Assembly: GCA_037157565.1 (NCBI GenBank)
Contig: JAZHRO010000022.1
Location: 1-64,000 of the forward strand
Direction of reading: 5' to 3'
Origin: Thalassia testudinum
Taxonomy: Eukaryota; Streptophyta; Magnoliopsida; Alismatales; Hydrocharitaceae
DNA length: 64,000 nucleotides
Below the pieces are notes generated by a model. It worked only from the letters and a program-made list of their open reading frames with translations. It was not told the origin of the DNA and did no database searches. Positions 33,472-45,055 of this stretch are shown here, in pieces (the stretch's first letter is position 1; each line of letters opens with the position of its first letter). The position numbers and the translations under genes are program-made.

Positions 33472-34929
33472 TGTTACGACCCGGTTCCCGAATCCCTACA
33501 GGACACGAGAATCAGACCGACTCGACTGATCCCAAGACCCAGTCGTCCAGCGAGAAAGTAACCAAAAAGCAGTAAAATAAACCACATTCACCATGCAAGC
33601 AACTAACAGTAACAAAAGTACAGTAGTAAAGAAGGAACTACTACAGTACACACCACCACAACAGTAGAGAAATTAAAACACGTACAGAATATGAAGTTTA
33701 CAATAAAAGAGTATAAGAGTGTAACAAAATACTCACTACTACAGAAATAGGTACAACACAAGTACAACTACTGGGCTCTACTAGGCCCAGCACCCTCTGC
33801 AGCCGTGGGCTCTGGCTGCTCAACACCTGGTCCTGAAAAAGGTGGTAAGTACGACACGTCAGCGAAACGCTGAGTAGAGTGACAACCAGCTAGCTAAGAA
33901 AAATAGTAAAAGTGGGCAGGTAGCTATTGTTTTTAATTTCTTTCTTTATTTATCTAATTACTCTTTCTTGGTTTATTGCTCAGGTCTTTCTCTTAATCTC
34001 GAATGTTCCTCGTGGGAATGATCTTGATTGCAGTCTTTTCCGAAAAGTAGAAGTAGCACGTGGTGCTCTCCTGGCCGGGAGAGTCCCCCGTGGTGGTCCT
34101 ACCCTCAGTAAACCACCCCAAGGTCGCTGACAGATGTAACGGTGACTACGTCACATGCGATAAATGCACGGGTAACTACCCCGCACTGGCACACGGTCAG
34201 TCGTTTCCGTTAACGGGTGCGCCCAAAGCACAACACGGAACCAATACAGGGCAGAGCCCTCTCAGTAACAGGGGTCCAGCCCCTCCACAGTAACCAAACA
34301 GGGGTCTTGCCCCTCCACAGTCCGCGCACCCTCGCCTGACTACCCTTGTTTGCCCAGTGGGCCTAACAAGTCGGTGTAGGACGGTTAGCTGAACCCCGGG
34401 CCCCGTGGGGTGGCTAGCTCCCTCCCTACACTAGTAGCTCTCCCCGGTACGGTGTACACGAGGGCCAAAAGTCAATACAAAGTGGCCAGACCTAACCCCA
34501 GGTCCCTAGGGCGGCTGGCTCCGCTCTGCACTAAGAGGTAACATGTGCTTCCCTTGGTACCACGTACCCAAGAGACAACACACTTTCACATTCACTTTTC
34601 CAGTTCCATTCTATTTATTTCCAGGAGTTCTACTCCTAATTCCCCGTAGGGTTCATTTTTATGTTTCTCAGGCCATGCCATACTAGGTTTCATCATTTCA
34701 GTTTTTTCGCATATAGCACGTGTTTCCAACATTTAATCTTTTCTTTTCCAATTTATATACAAGCAGCTCGAATTTAGTTTCTAAACAACAGGAATTATAT
34801 GAAGCAGTTACTAGCAACAGTACTCTACATTTCACAGGCAGCTGTTATCCAATTACAGCCAATTATCATTATTCTATCTACTCATCCAAGACTGCAATTC
34901 AGGCATTCAAGACATTCGTTCCAGTGCTT

Positions 34930-35135
34930 CTAGTCCTAGGATTCATGCCATACCCTAGGATCTATCATTCAATCTAATTTTCAGGTCCTAGGATTCATGC
35001 CATACCCTAGGATCTATCATTTAATTTAGTTTTCAGGTCCTAGGATTCATGCCATACCCTAGGATCTATCATTCAATCTAGTTTTCAGGTCCTAGGATTC
35101 ATGCCATACCCTAGGATCTATCATTTATTTCAGAT
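34930..35135. repeat. 52-bp tandem repeat, four copies, in left B LTR
   Basis: The unit begins GGTCCTAGGATTCATGCCAT and continues with ACCCTAGGATCTATCATT, so each unit has two CCTAGGAT palindromic cores. The right LTR has five copies (48583-48838). Confidence 0.85.
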
Positions 35136-35429
35136 ATGCATTTATGTTTGTAATTAACTAAGGGAAGCCACTCTACCTGCAAAATCAGGAGTAATGGGGG
35201 CTTGATCGGTGGATCCACGTGCCTCCGCAACCTCCAGATCTGCAACAGAACGAGGTCCTAACGCAAGGATCAACCATAAGGAACCACTCAGAATAGGATA
35301 AGTATTTCAAACAAGTAAAGGAACTTATACGAAGAAGAATGGAATCTTAAATGCGGAAATCGGACCTCAAACGGACCCTAAACAGGTCAAAAATGACAAT
35401 TCTGACTCAAATCAAATGCCTGGAACACC

Positions 35430-36325
35430 TTCCAGACGTCTTAAAAGGGGTCCAGATCCATACCTCGCTCTGCACTGCTCCTCAGACGTCTAGAGGTCCT
35501 GCTGAACCGTCTGGACCTAGTTCCAGACGTCCGACTATCTCTCCAGACGTCTAGAGATGCTCTCCGCCGTCTGGTGACTCACCCAGGCGTCTGAACCGCG
35601 TGGGAGGGCATGTTCCGTGCCTTCCCGAAGCGAATCCTGCACGCGTATGCAAAATCTCTCAACACGGCATGAGACAGAACTTCGGCGGAATGGCCTGCAT
35701 GGCTGTATTCGCAAAGAGGAAGCATAGGAGGAAATACGTACCTCTCAGTCATCTGGAACTCCCTCCAGACGTCGTCCACTTCATCTGGACGTAGGTCCAG
35801 ACATCTGATTCTGGAAAAATTCCAAAATCAAAACCTCCTTCGTCTTCTTCCTACTACGCGCGACCTCGCTGCGCAGCCGCACGTCCGTTGCTCGAGCCGC
35901 AGCAGAGCCGAGGGAACCTCCCCAGCACAACGCTCCGCCTCGTGTACGTCGACCGGCCTCGAGCTGCTCCGGCGAGCTCTCCCTCTCACGGCTCACGCGC
36001 TCTCTTCTCTTCCCTCTCGCTGCACCTCTCTCCACCGCTGCACTTGGCAGCAGTTGCTGCCCTTGCTCTCGCTCTCGCGCTAGAGGAAGGAGGAGACGGA
36101 TGGATGTGGGTGGCGTGAGGGAGAGGAGGATATATGTAGGCACGGGGGGGGGGAAGGTGCTGCAGGTCAGCAGGGGAAGAGGAAAGAGAAGGGGGCAGCT
36201 GGGATTCAGTCTGCATGCGGCACGCGCGCAGACTCGATATCGTACGCACACAAAAATTGATTTCCAGACATCTGGAAGGGTGTCCAGACATCTGACCGGA
36301 CGTCTGGCCCAAGTCCCAGACATCT
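35430..36325. promoter_or_regulatory. GACGTC palindrome array in left B LTR
   Basis: CCAGACGTC(T/C) copies lie near 35432, 35482, 35523, 35542 and 35766. CpG-decayed CAGACATCTG copies lie near 35797, 36264 and 36282, with an intact CGGACGTCTGG near 36298. Confidence 0.6.
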
Positions 36326-36479
36326 TAAAGAACTTTGATGGCACGGCTCTTAACAATATTACAAACTCAAAGGAAGTTTCATCCCCGAAACTTGCGCTAA
36401 CTAGGGTGCGAAAAATTAACAACATACGTATAACAAACTCAAAGAGGACCGAAGCCGGTCTGAAAGGACTTACCCTCAA

Positions 36480-38305
36480 AGAGATCTCGTTACCGCTCCC
36501 TCATCTCCGCCTCAGGCTCTCAGGTAGCCTCCTCGTACCACTGGCTCCACCACAAAACCTTCACCAGGGGTTCCTGCTTTCATCTCAGACTCCAGATGGC
36601 TCTATCGAGAATCTGCACTAGCCGCTCGGGGTAGGTCAGGTCGTCACCCACCTCGATGCTCTCGTGGCTCAGAACATGGCTGGGATTGGGGACGTGCTTC
36701 CTGAGGTTGGACACGTGGAACACGTCGTACACACTAGAAAGCTAGGGAGGAAGGGCAAGCCTGTAAGCAACGGGTCCAACCCGCTCCAGACCCTTCATGG
36801 GCGAAACGCGAAGGAAGACATGATCTCTAACCTCAAACTGCACCTCTCTGCGCTTCCGATCCGCATAGCTCCACTATCTGCTCCTGACAGTGCGGAGTCG
36901 CCTGTGAATCTGCTCAATCACCCCCTGACTCTGCCGGATCTTCCTGGGGCCAACCTCCCACTTGGTCCCCACCAGTCCAGTACACAGGCACTCAAAAGGT
37001 CCTCAAGTGTCTGTATCGTGCGCTTAGACTGTCCATCCGTCAGGGGGTGGTATGCTGCACTGAACCTCAACCGTGTCCCCAAGGCCTGCTGGAACTCAGC
37101 CCAAAACTGGGATGTAAAACGGGTATCCTGATCAGATGCTATTTCCTGCAGAACTCCGTGTAGACGTACCACGTCGTGGATATACCTCTCTGCCAACTGT
37201 GCTGGTCCCAAGGTGACTCAGATCGGCAAGAAACGTGCCGTCTTCATCAATCTGTCAATGATCACTCAGACTGCGTCGTGTCCTCGCTGGGTAACGGGCA
37301 AGCCCACCACCAAGTCCATGGCGATGCTCTCCCACCTCCTCCAAAAGTCGCGTCTCAATTTGTGGTACATCTTTGTGTTTCCAGGATGTATGGTGAACCT
37401 AGAACCGTATGCCTCAGTCAGGAGCTCTCTCAACAGCTCCTCATCCCTGGGAATGCACAACCGTCCCCTCATGTGCAGTACTTGGTCTGTAAAGGAGAAG
37501 TCACCAGGGTCACCTGACAGCACTCTGTCACGCGACGACTGCAAGTACGAGTCGGTCATCTGTCCTGTGATGATGCGGTCTATCAGTTCTGGCCTCGTCT
37601 GTCGTGTCACAGTCACTGCCCCCATAACTCTAGTGTCGCCAATTGCCCACCTCCTCCATGAGGCTCCAACTCTGCGCCTGCACACTGGCCAAGTGGGAAA
37701 GCGCCTTCCAGCTCAAGGCGTCAGCCACCACGTTGGCCTCCCCCGAATGGTAGGAGATGCTGCAGTCATAATCCTTCAGGAGTTCTAACCAACGTCTCTG
37801 TCTCATGTTGAGCTCCTTCTGATCAAACAAGTATCTGGGGCTCTTATGATCTGTGAAAATCTCAAGGTCTCACCGTACAAGTCGTGCCTCCAAGTCTTTA
37901 GCACGAAGACGACAGCTGCCCACTCCAGGTCGTGGGTAGGATAGCTATGCTCATGGGGCTTCAGTTGCCGTGAAGCATAAGCGACAACGTGACCCCTCTG
38001 CATGAGCACACCCCCTAACCCTCGCAAAGAGGCGTCCGTGTACACAACAAAACCGCCACTACTGTCTGGGATGGTGAGCACGGGAGTCGAAGTCAGCCTC
38101 TCCTTCAACTACTAAAAGCACACCTCGCAAGCGTCTGTCCAAGAAAAGGGCACGTCCTTCTAGGTCAGCTGTGTCATAGGACGTGCAATCTGCGAGAAAC
38201 CCCTGATAAACCGCCTATAGTAACCTGCCAGTCCCAAGAAACTGCGAATCTCTGTAACAGTACGCGGTCTCTCCCACCTGAGCTCTACCTCAACCTTGGC
38301 TGGGT
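36480..38305 (-). pseudogene. pol: Element B pol, 3' part: RT end, RNase H, integrase, chromodomain-like tail
   Basis: Read right to left: RT connection ([17 protein letters not shown], 38305-38190), RNase H ([17 protein letters not shown] and [38 protein letters not shown], 38108-37860) and [27 protein letters not shown] (37800-37720). The integrase follows (TIHPGNTKMYHKLRRDFW, then WESIAMDLVVGLP, SDQDTRFTSQFW, HPLTDGQSKR, 37690-36960). A C-terminal segment (VFHVSNLRKHVPNP, LTYPERLVQILDRAI) leads into a chromodomain-like end near 36500. Between RRDFW and WESIAMD the Cys pair of the HHCC zinc finger is deleted. The third catalytic acid is Lys in GQSKR (codon 37023-37025). Stops and frameshifts occur throughout. 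Confidence 0.92.
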
Positions 38306-40351
38306 AATGGTAATGATTGTGATAAATGGTTATGGTGGATTTTTGTTATGATAATGATGTGTTGTAGTATGTTGTGATTTGAAATACCAAGAGTGTTGTT
38401 GTGGTGAGTTGTATGGAGTACCAATCATTACAACCATTATTATTATTTACTTATCTAATTTTTACTGGTTTTATTCCAGGTCATTCACTGGGAGGCAATT
38501 TATTGAATTACATCGCTCTTTGATCTCAAAATTATCCTCTAATTCCAAAAAGAAGTTTTACATCTTATTAAAGAATGAATGAATGTGGACACTGTTTGCC
38601 TAATTACTAAGAAATGCTTGCAAATACTAACTATAAACAAGCACCAAACAATTTATTCCTATACTATAAACTATGTATTTACAAGTTGTAGTATTAATAC
38701 TTACATGTAAGTACACAATAGACTAAGATTACATAGTATATTAACTTAACTTACTAGTCTGATATCTACAGTCACACATACAACAGTTTCAGTGACAGAC
38801 ATAAGCGTCGCTAGATCCCAGAAAACACTATATACAAACCTAAGGAGGGAAACTAGGGTCTATAGCAACACTTAGGGTGACATTTTATTCTGTTAGTAAA
38901 TATATGGGTTTATTTATACAAATAATTAGCTATACTACGTATACCTATATATATGTATTTATATTTTTATTGTATTTGTATTTACGTATGTACATCTTCT
39001 GTCTCTCTCTCTTAACACACCTCTTCTTCAGACGTTCTTCCTTTATTATACTTCTTCTGCGTTTTCATTCTAACTTAACAGGTTTAATATGCTACGGCGA
39101 GAGGCACTTAACACTATCATTAGTTCTCTTTAATCAGTTAAAAATGTGCTTAATTTGCAGGCACGCTTTTCGAGGGATACACAGCACCCAGAGGGTGGGA
39201 CCAAACCTCTACTAAGCGCGCCCTAATTCTCATTAGGCCGCTTAATTACGTTATTCTTTCTTAACTCAGCGCAGGGCCTCAGCCCCATGTTGGAAGTTCG
39301 TAGATCGCATTTTTGATAAAAGCATCGTAGTATAGTTGCGAAATACGATCCAACAAAGATATTGCTTTGTAAAATAACGAGACTTGAGTCCCGGTCGTTC
39401 TTCTCTGGGAGGCGTGTTTCTGTTTTTGAAATCGATCTTAAAGCCGCTCTACTTAATATTCTGGTGCGCAATATATGGCCAGTTAAAGAACAGGCACTTA
39501 AATCACGCAAATAAAATAATCATTCAACTCATGGTGATTTCAAACACATAAAGAGAGAGATATATATATAAATGCATTTTCATTCATTCATTGGGGGAGA
39601 GTTATTTGTACAGGAAATCTAGAGGAAAGCTTATACAGGAATGCTTGAAATTAAACCTAGCTACCAGAAAATGATTGCATACAAGAATCGACGGGGGGAT
39701 TTTGCATGCATCATTGGGGAAGAAGAGAACCTACTCTACTAAGCAATAAATGAAAGCAATAAAAATTATGAAGAGCATGATCTAGAGCTAGAAGAATAGA
39801 GGGCATTCAGGGGTGGTCCCCGATGGCCTTGGAGTGGCCGAGAAGAGAATGAGGGGAGGCCAATGTAGCTTAGGCCGACCCTTAGAGAGAAGTAGGGTTG
39901 ATCCAGCATCCCGGCATGGTGTCCTCCATGGTGGTGGTAGTGAGCTCGTGGAGGTGGAGTGAGTGGCTAAGTGGAGGTGGCGTGAATGGCACCAATGGAG
40001 AGCAATTGCTAAGGGAGTGAATGGGTGCCAATGGCCACCCAAGGGGTCTTTTTATAGACCTAAGGGAAGCTCTCTGGAGAATTATGGAATTCTCTAGAAG
40101 GCCTATGGTGGGAGCTCGTGGGAGAGTGAGAGAGAGAGGGTGGATGGTGGTTTTTAGATCCACCAAATGTGGATCTAAAAATTGAATGGCTCTTGGTTGC
40201 TATTTTTCGTAACCAAGGCAACCACACATGGTAGAGAGTTCTAGAGAACTCGAGGCTAGATATTTTCGTGTGGATGGTGTGTGTGGGTGTGTGTGGGTCG
40301 AAACTTAGGTGGCTAAGTTGATTAGGTTGGGTTCTAGTGGGTTTAGGTCAA

Positions 40352-40460
40352 GGTAGGTCTCAAATTACGGTTATAAACCCTAATTCACTAAGGTAAAGTG
40401 CAATTAAACTCTCAAATTAGGGTTATAAACCCTAATTCACTAAGGTAAAGTGAAATTAAA
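40352..40460. repeat. 52-bp tandem duplication in insert X
   Basis: Two copies of CTCAAATTA(C/G)GGTTATAAAC followed by CCTAATTCACTAAGGTAAAGTG(C/A)AATTAAACT lie head to tail. Confidence 0.8.
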
Positions 40461-40805
40461 CTTAATACAAGTTTAATTGGGTGTGTGGAAACTTAATTGA
40501 GAGTAAAACAACTCAATTAAGTCAGGTCTAGGTCAATTGGACTCTCACTGAGTCCAATTGGACAGTGTGTGCTGAGATCAAGGCTCAATTGGACTCAATG
40601 AGTCCAATTGAATAGGCTGATGGAATTGACTAAGATCCAAGTCAATTAGGTTTAGTGAGGACCTAATTAAGTCCTTAGGGAGGTCTAGAGGTGGTGTACT
40701 AGGGTTAGGGCACCTTAATTTAGGTTCCTATGGGGTTAGAATTGGGTTTAGGGACCTAGAGATCCAAGATCAAGGCTTAAATCTCAAAACAGGAATTGGA
40801 GAGCA

Positions 40806-41045
40806 GTATCAGACGTCTAATTATAGAATAAGACGTCTTATACTCAAAAATCAGAAGTCCAGACTTGTTGTCTGGACGTCCAATCAGAGTCAGGAAGGAT
40901 TTCTGGTTCTGTTTTGGGTATTCTGTAGAAATTAGACATCTGACAAAGTGTCTGGACGTCCAATAACACTGCAGAAGTGGGTTTGAAGTGTGCGGGAGTT
41001 GGCTAAGGGTCCTGGACGTCTTAAAACTTATCTGGACGTCCAGAG
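40806..41045. promoter_or_regulatory. GACGTC palindrome array in insert X
   Basis: CAGACGTCTAA, AAGACGTCTTA, several TCTGGACGTCCA and decayed TAGACATCTGA copies. The half-site spelling (TGGACGTCCA) differs from the B family, but the core is the same. Confidence 0.6.
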
Positions 41046-41631
41046 AAGGGTTGGAATTAGGGTTTTAGGGCTTCCTAGGGTGTTGTGACCTAATCTAAGG
41101 GTGGCTAAGGCTTGGGGAAGTCTCTAGGCTATCCTAGGGCTAGGATGGACCTAAGCTCTTCACATTTTACTGCTTTATTCCTACTTAATAGAATAGCAAA
41201 CTTTTAACCCCCTTACATTATTATTCCTATATCTAAACTAGGCCTTCTACTCCAGCTCTACTACAACTCCTGTTATTCCTGATCCAGCTTCAGATCCAGC
41301 TCCTGATCAGCTTATTCCCTGCAATCGACATAATGCACTTAATCAATACATTATAACATTATTTTATGCATAGCTAAAGAAAAGCAGTAAAGATGCAGAT
41401 AATGCGTATGCATGCATGAATAACCCTAACTTAGGCTAAGTCCTAGCATAATTTAGGTCAATTAAGACCTATGATTGCTGCGTAATCACCCCACGCCACA
41501 CACGCTTCTCGGGCCCCCGGCCCCACACAATTCATGCTCATATAGTATGCTCACAATCAGATCATAGGCTATGGCTATTTCGGGCGCCCAGTGCCCTTGA
41601 CGACTACTCGGCATAGGCACAAAAACATAAT

Positions 41632-41686
41632 AAACCGCTGCGTGCGGTTTGCAGTGCACGATGTGGCGCTATTCGAGCGCCACATC
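41632..41686. other. Two adjacent perfect hairpins in insert X
   Basis: AAACCGC-TGCGT-GCGGTTT (41632-41650) is followed by GATGTGGCGCT-ATTCG-AGCGCCACATC (41660-41686, 11-bp stem, 5-nt loop). They lie in a GC-rich island (41480-41710) bordered by strongly AT-rich DNA. Confidence 0.75.
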
Positions 41687-41729
41687 TGTGCTAGAAATCG
41701 CGCGCAGCTGCAGCTGGAAGCGAATTATG

Positions 41730-42590
41730 AAAAATAAAGTATTTACATTATCCTATATAATTGTTCAATTAATTTTAATTTTTAATTAGATTTACTATAT
41801 AAATAAATTTACTAGAATAGGTTGTTTTTACACACTGTTTTAGGTGTTTTCTTGGTTAATTACTTATAAATTAGTTAGTAAATGGTCTAATTGACCTTAT
41901 ACAGAGTTAGATTACATACATAAGTATTTTATACACATTTTTATTATATTTTTACTAATTAATTTCTATTTTATTTATATTTAAATAGCAGCTTTTTGAT
42001 TGTTTTACTTATAAACTAAGTTAAAGTAATGTAAAAAAGGTATAAACATACTTCAACTAGCTTAAATTACTTAAGATATATTAGCCTAAGTATATAGATT
42101 CAATTAACTTAATTATAACCCTAAATTACTAATTTATCTAATTTAATTTGACAACTTAGCTGTTAACTGAATAAATTCATTATTTATTATATATAAAGGA
42201 TTAAATTAAAGTACAGGATTTTATATACTTATAATCCACATATACACAAATCTATATATACAGTTTTATAGAATATACAATATACTACATATATGCTTAT
42301 AGAGTAATATACTTATTTACATATTGCCTAAATACAGATTAATATACATATATTATTTTAAATCAGATAGCTAATTTACAGTATACAGTATACTTACATA
42401 GTTAGTTATACAGTTATATGTATATAATGCCTATTTACATATATATATATAGTGGTATATATATACAGTTTACTATTTACATAGGACTATTGTCTAAAGG
42501 AGTATACAGAGTAATATAGATAAGTAATTTTCTATATATACTGTCTATCAGAATTTTATACAGAGTGATATATTTATGTACCAGAGTTAG
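41730..42590. other. Very AT-rich stretch inside insert X
   Basis: Dominated by TATATA, ATTAATTT and TTTACATA motifs with many repeated TATACAGTATA-like words. No gene-like signal. Confidence 0.6.
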
Positions 42591-42598
42591 TTTGATTG

Positions 42599-42962
42599 TT
42601 TTTGTAAATCCTACAGCAGTAGGAGGTGAGAAAGGAATAGCTAATTGTGTTCAGTTTTCTCTTTTAACAGCAGCTGAAGCTACTGTCCAAGAGGTGAGAA
42701 GGGAAGAATTAAAATGGGCTATCAGAGTTTTAAATGTATGGTGTTAAGTTTAGGGGTTTTTCTCACTTTGATTGGTTCTAAAAATCCTACAGCAGTAGGA
42801 GATGAAACAGGAAGAGCTAACTGAGGAGAGAGTCCTCAGTTCAGATTTTTTGTCTTTTAACAGCAGCCTAAGCCACTGTCCAAATGGGCTAATTGCTGCT
42901 GCAGTTAGTCCATTTGAGAAGAAATGTATCCAAATGGTGAGAAGGGAAGAATTTGGAAAGAA
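42599..42962. repeat. Diverged tandem duplication (about 180 bp) in insert X
   Basis: AAATCCTACAGCAGTAGGAG begins both copies (42606 and 42784), and CTTTTAACAGCAGC plus GGTGAGAAGGGAAGAATT recur in both. Copy 2 contains extra CCAAATGGGCTAATTGCTGC-type sequence. Confidence 0.75.
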
Positions 42963-45055
42963 AGAAATATGTAGCTGCAAGATGCAGCAATTTACTGTGT
43001 TACTGGGATCAAAGTCAAACAAATCCAAACTGAAAAGCAAATAAGTAAATCCCAATTCTGACAAGGGTTTAATTTCTCACGAAAATCACTAAGTATCTCA
43101 ATTCAGATGCCAAAAACCCTAATCAAAAACCTCATTTCAGATAAAACCCACAAATATCACTGAATTAACTCTTCCTAATGCTATAGACAGCATGAAGGAA
43201 GAATTAATTCAGTCAATTAAAATCATAAGTTCAAATCCCAATTTCTTGCAACCTTAAGGAGTATTGAGAACTCCTTAGGTTAGGAAATCATCAGACAAAC
43301 CAGACATCCATAAAAAAAAAACTTATGAATACAAGATCAAACTTCAAATTACCACAGTAATTATCCTCAGATCTGACTTGCATTTAATGCATTCAAGGCT
43401 TATCAAAACAGATTTAAGTATGGCTCTTCTGAGATGATTTCTGTCACCAGAAATCCTCTCAGAATCCTTGCCAACAGGGAATTCAAATCAACTTCAATTT
43501 GTCAGATCAGGCAGTAAATCCAGAAAGCAAAAAATCCTTAAAATCCACATTGAGGAGAAATCTGACAAACTGAAAAATTCGACCCATAATCAGGGGCTTT
43601 TGTGACCAAAGGTGAGGTGAGTGAGAAGCCCCTTAGGTGCTTGTGACGCCAATTTCAGATCTGAGGTTGAAAACCAACCAGATCTGAAATTGGATCAGAG
43701 TGTGTGGGTGAAAGATGAGAAAAATCTGTCGTGAAAAAAATCAGAACTGGATTGTAAAAAAAAAGAAATGGAGAGGGAGATAATTTGAAACATGGTTTGA
43801 TGAATTCTTCCCCTCTGATCTGGACTGATCAGAGGAGGTGAGGGGAGGGAATTTAAGCCTAATTCTATTACTACAGCTACTTTACCCTACAGCGAAACTT
43901 AAACATTAACAATTATGCTAATTCTACTCTAAACTACTTAACTACAGCTAAAACTAATTATGCAGAATTAAAAACCTAATCTAACAGGAAGAATGGGACC
44001 TATGGGTCCTTAGCCGGTGGCTAAGGAGGAAGAAAGGAGGAAGATGACTCAGCGGAGGGAAGAGTCTGCTAGTGAGGCTCCAGGGTCGTCCTCAGGTGCT
44101 ACAAAGTCCTTAACGATGAGCAGTGTCGAGAGAAGGTGATGATTTCACAGCCGGTGGCTGTGAAATCAAAGGCTGGATGGGGAGGAGAGACTGGAGTGGA
44201 CGAATTGATCGCTAAGAGGTGTAGGAGGGAGCGATCCCTTGCGCGCGACACCACTGAGGTGCTTAAGTAGCATGCTCAGTGGCTAAGATCACCGCGCAAG
44301 TAAAGATATTCAAAATGCAACCGGCGGTGAGGATGTGAGGGGCGGAGCGCGCGGTGAGCTGAGCACAAGATCTGACCGTCAGATGAGATCTAGGGAGAGA
44401 GGTGAACGCACGCACCGAATTACGTGAAAGTTCCAATCGAATCCAACCGCAGATCAAGATCTGAAGAGCGACGGATGGCTGAGATTGGCCGTGTTCTTCG
44501 TGCGCTACAGTGCGCGTGAATAGCAGCAGGCCTCTCTTTGAAATGAGGAAAAATTGCAGGAAGACCCTTGAACGAAGGGGTAGAGGAATAGCGTGCAGGC
44601 CCATAAGTGAAAAGAACTATGACTGGAAGGGCCCTGCAGCCTTTCAAAAGGGTCCCTGCAGCTTGCAAGTAGGTCCAAAGAGGAGTTTTTAAGGGTAGGA
44701 ATGTAATGCATGAAGGACCTAAGTGTAAACTTGTTATTTCATAACCTAAATGATGTCCAATTGCCTTCAAATTTTTATATGTGCTTAATTGAACATTTAA
44801 GACATTGATTATACTTCTGATTTGGCCTTTGAAACTTATTTATGTGTTCAATTGATGCATGGATCATCATTTGTATTTTACTTCTAGAATATCTCATTTT
44901 GTGACCTAATTATGAAATTTTAACACAGAGTAAAGGTTTTAGGTCTTTTTCTTTAATTCCCACACTTAACCCTTTTTATCTGTTAATTTGATATTGTTTT
45001 ACTTAGTGTTTAGCTTAATTTCAGCTTTTTAGCCATGATGAGTAGCCACTCATCA
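42963..45055. other. Right part of insert X, non-coding
   Basis: No transposon or host protein was recognised. The segment 43600-44480 is GC-richer and purine-rich (AGGTGAGGTGAGTGAGAAG and similar) and may be an untranslated leader or promoter. The final 18 bp form a hairpin at the junction with element B. Confidence 0.45.

Larger units (their letters stand above)
33472..36355 (-). repeat. Element B LTR, left copy (3' LTR of the minus-strand element)
   Basis: It starts TGTTACGACCCGG and ends GGCTCTTAACA on the plus strand. It contains four copies of a 52-bp tandem repeat (34930-35135), a GACGTC array (35430-35810 and 36262-36325) and a minus-strand TATA-like ATATAT (36130-36135). A long GC-rich frame across 35781-36479 runs over the LTR boundary and is not a gene. 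Confidence 0.88.
39534..41488 (-). repeat. LTR-like segment in insert X (minus strand), left limit uncertain
   Basis: On the minus strand the segment starts TGATTACGCAGC right after the purine/GT tract GTGTGGCGTGGGG (41489-41501 on the complement), like a polypurine tract and LTR start. It contains a GACGTC-type array (40806-41045), tandem repeats, and a minus-strand TATAAAA near 40049-40055 followed by a leader with small frames. The left (3') limit near 39534 is a guess, and no partner LTR was found. Confidence 0.4.
38306..45055. mobile_element. Insert X: 6.75-kb non-coding insertion in element B reverse transcriptase
   Basis: B's RT reads up to ...LAVDP at 45056 and resumes with [11 protein letters not shown] at 38305. 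The 6,750 bp between are foreign and bounded by the 6-bp direct repeat CTGGGT (38300-38305 and 45056-45061). No transposon protein was found in it. The extreme ends (AATGGTAATG and CACTCATCA) are not inverted repeats; the right end has the hairpin GATGAGT-AGCC-ACTCATC (45038-45055). Inside are an LTR-like minus-strand segment (about 39534-41488), two strong hairpins, a very AT-rich stretch (41730-42560) and tandem duplications. It may be a large non-autonomous retrotransposon, a composite or a Helitron-like element; I cannot decide. Confidence 0.75.

Noticed and set aside
34930..35135. CRISPR-like array (52-bp repeats)
   Set aside because: Copies are head to tail without unique spacers and lie in a plant LTR.
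35781..36479. 232-codon minus-strand open frame
   Set aside because: It runs across the end of the left B LTR (36355) into internal DNA, is GC-rich by composition, has no family resemblance and is broken in the right LTR.
36664..37788. Long plus-strand frames
   Set aside because: They are antisense to the integrase of element B, whose minus-strand motifs are clear.
38306..45055. Insert X as a simple LTR retrotransposon
   Set aside because: No LTR pair could be aligned, ends are not TG...CA at the duplication boundary, and no primer-binding site was recognised.
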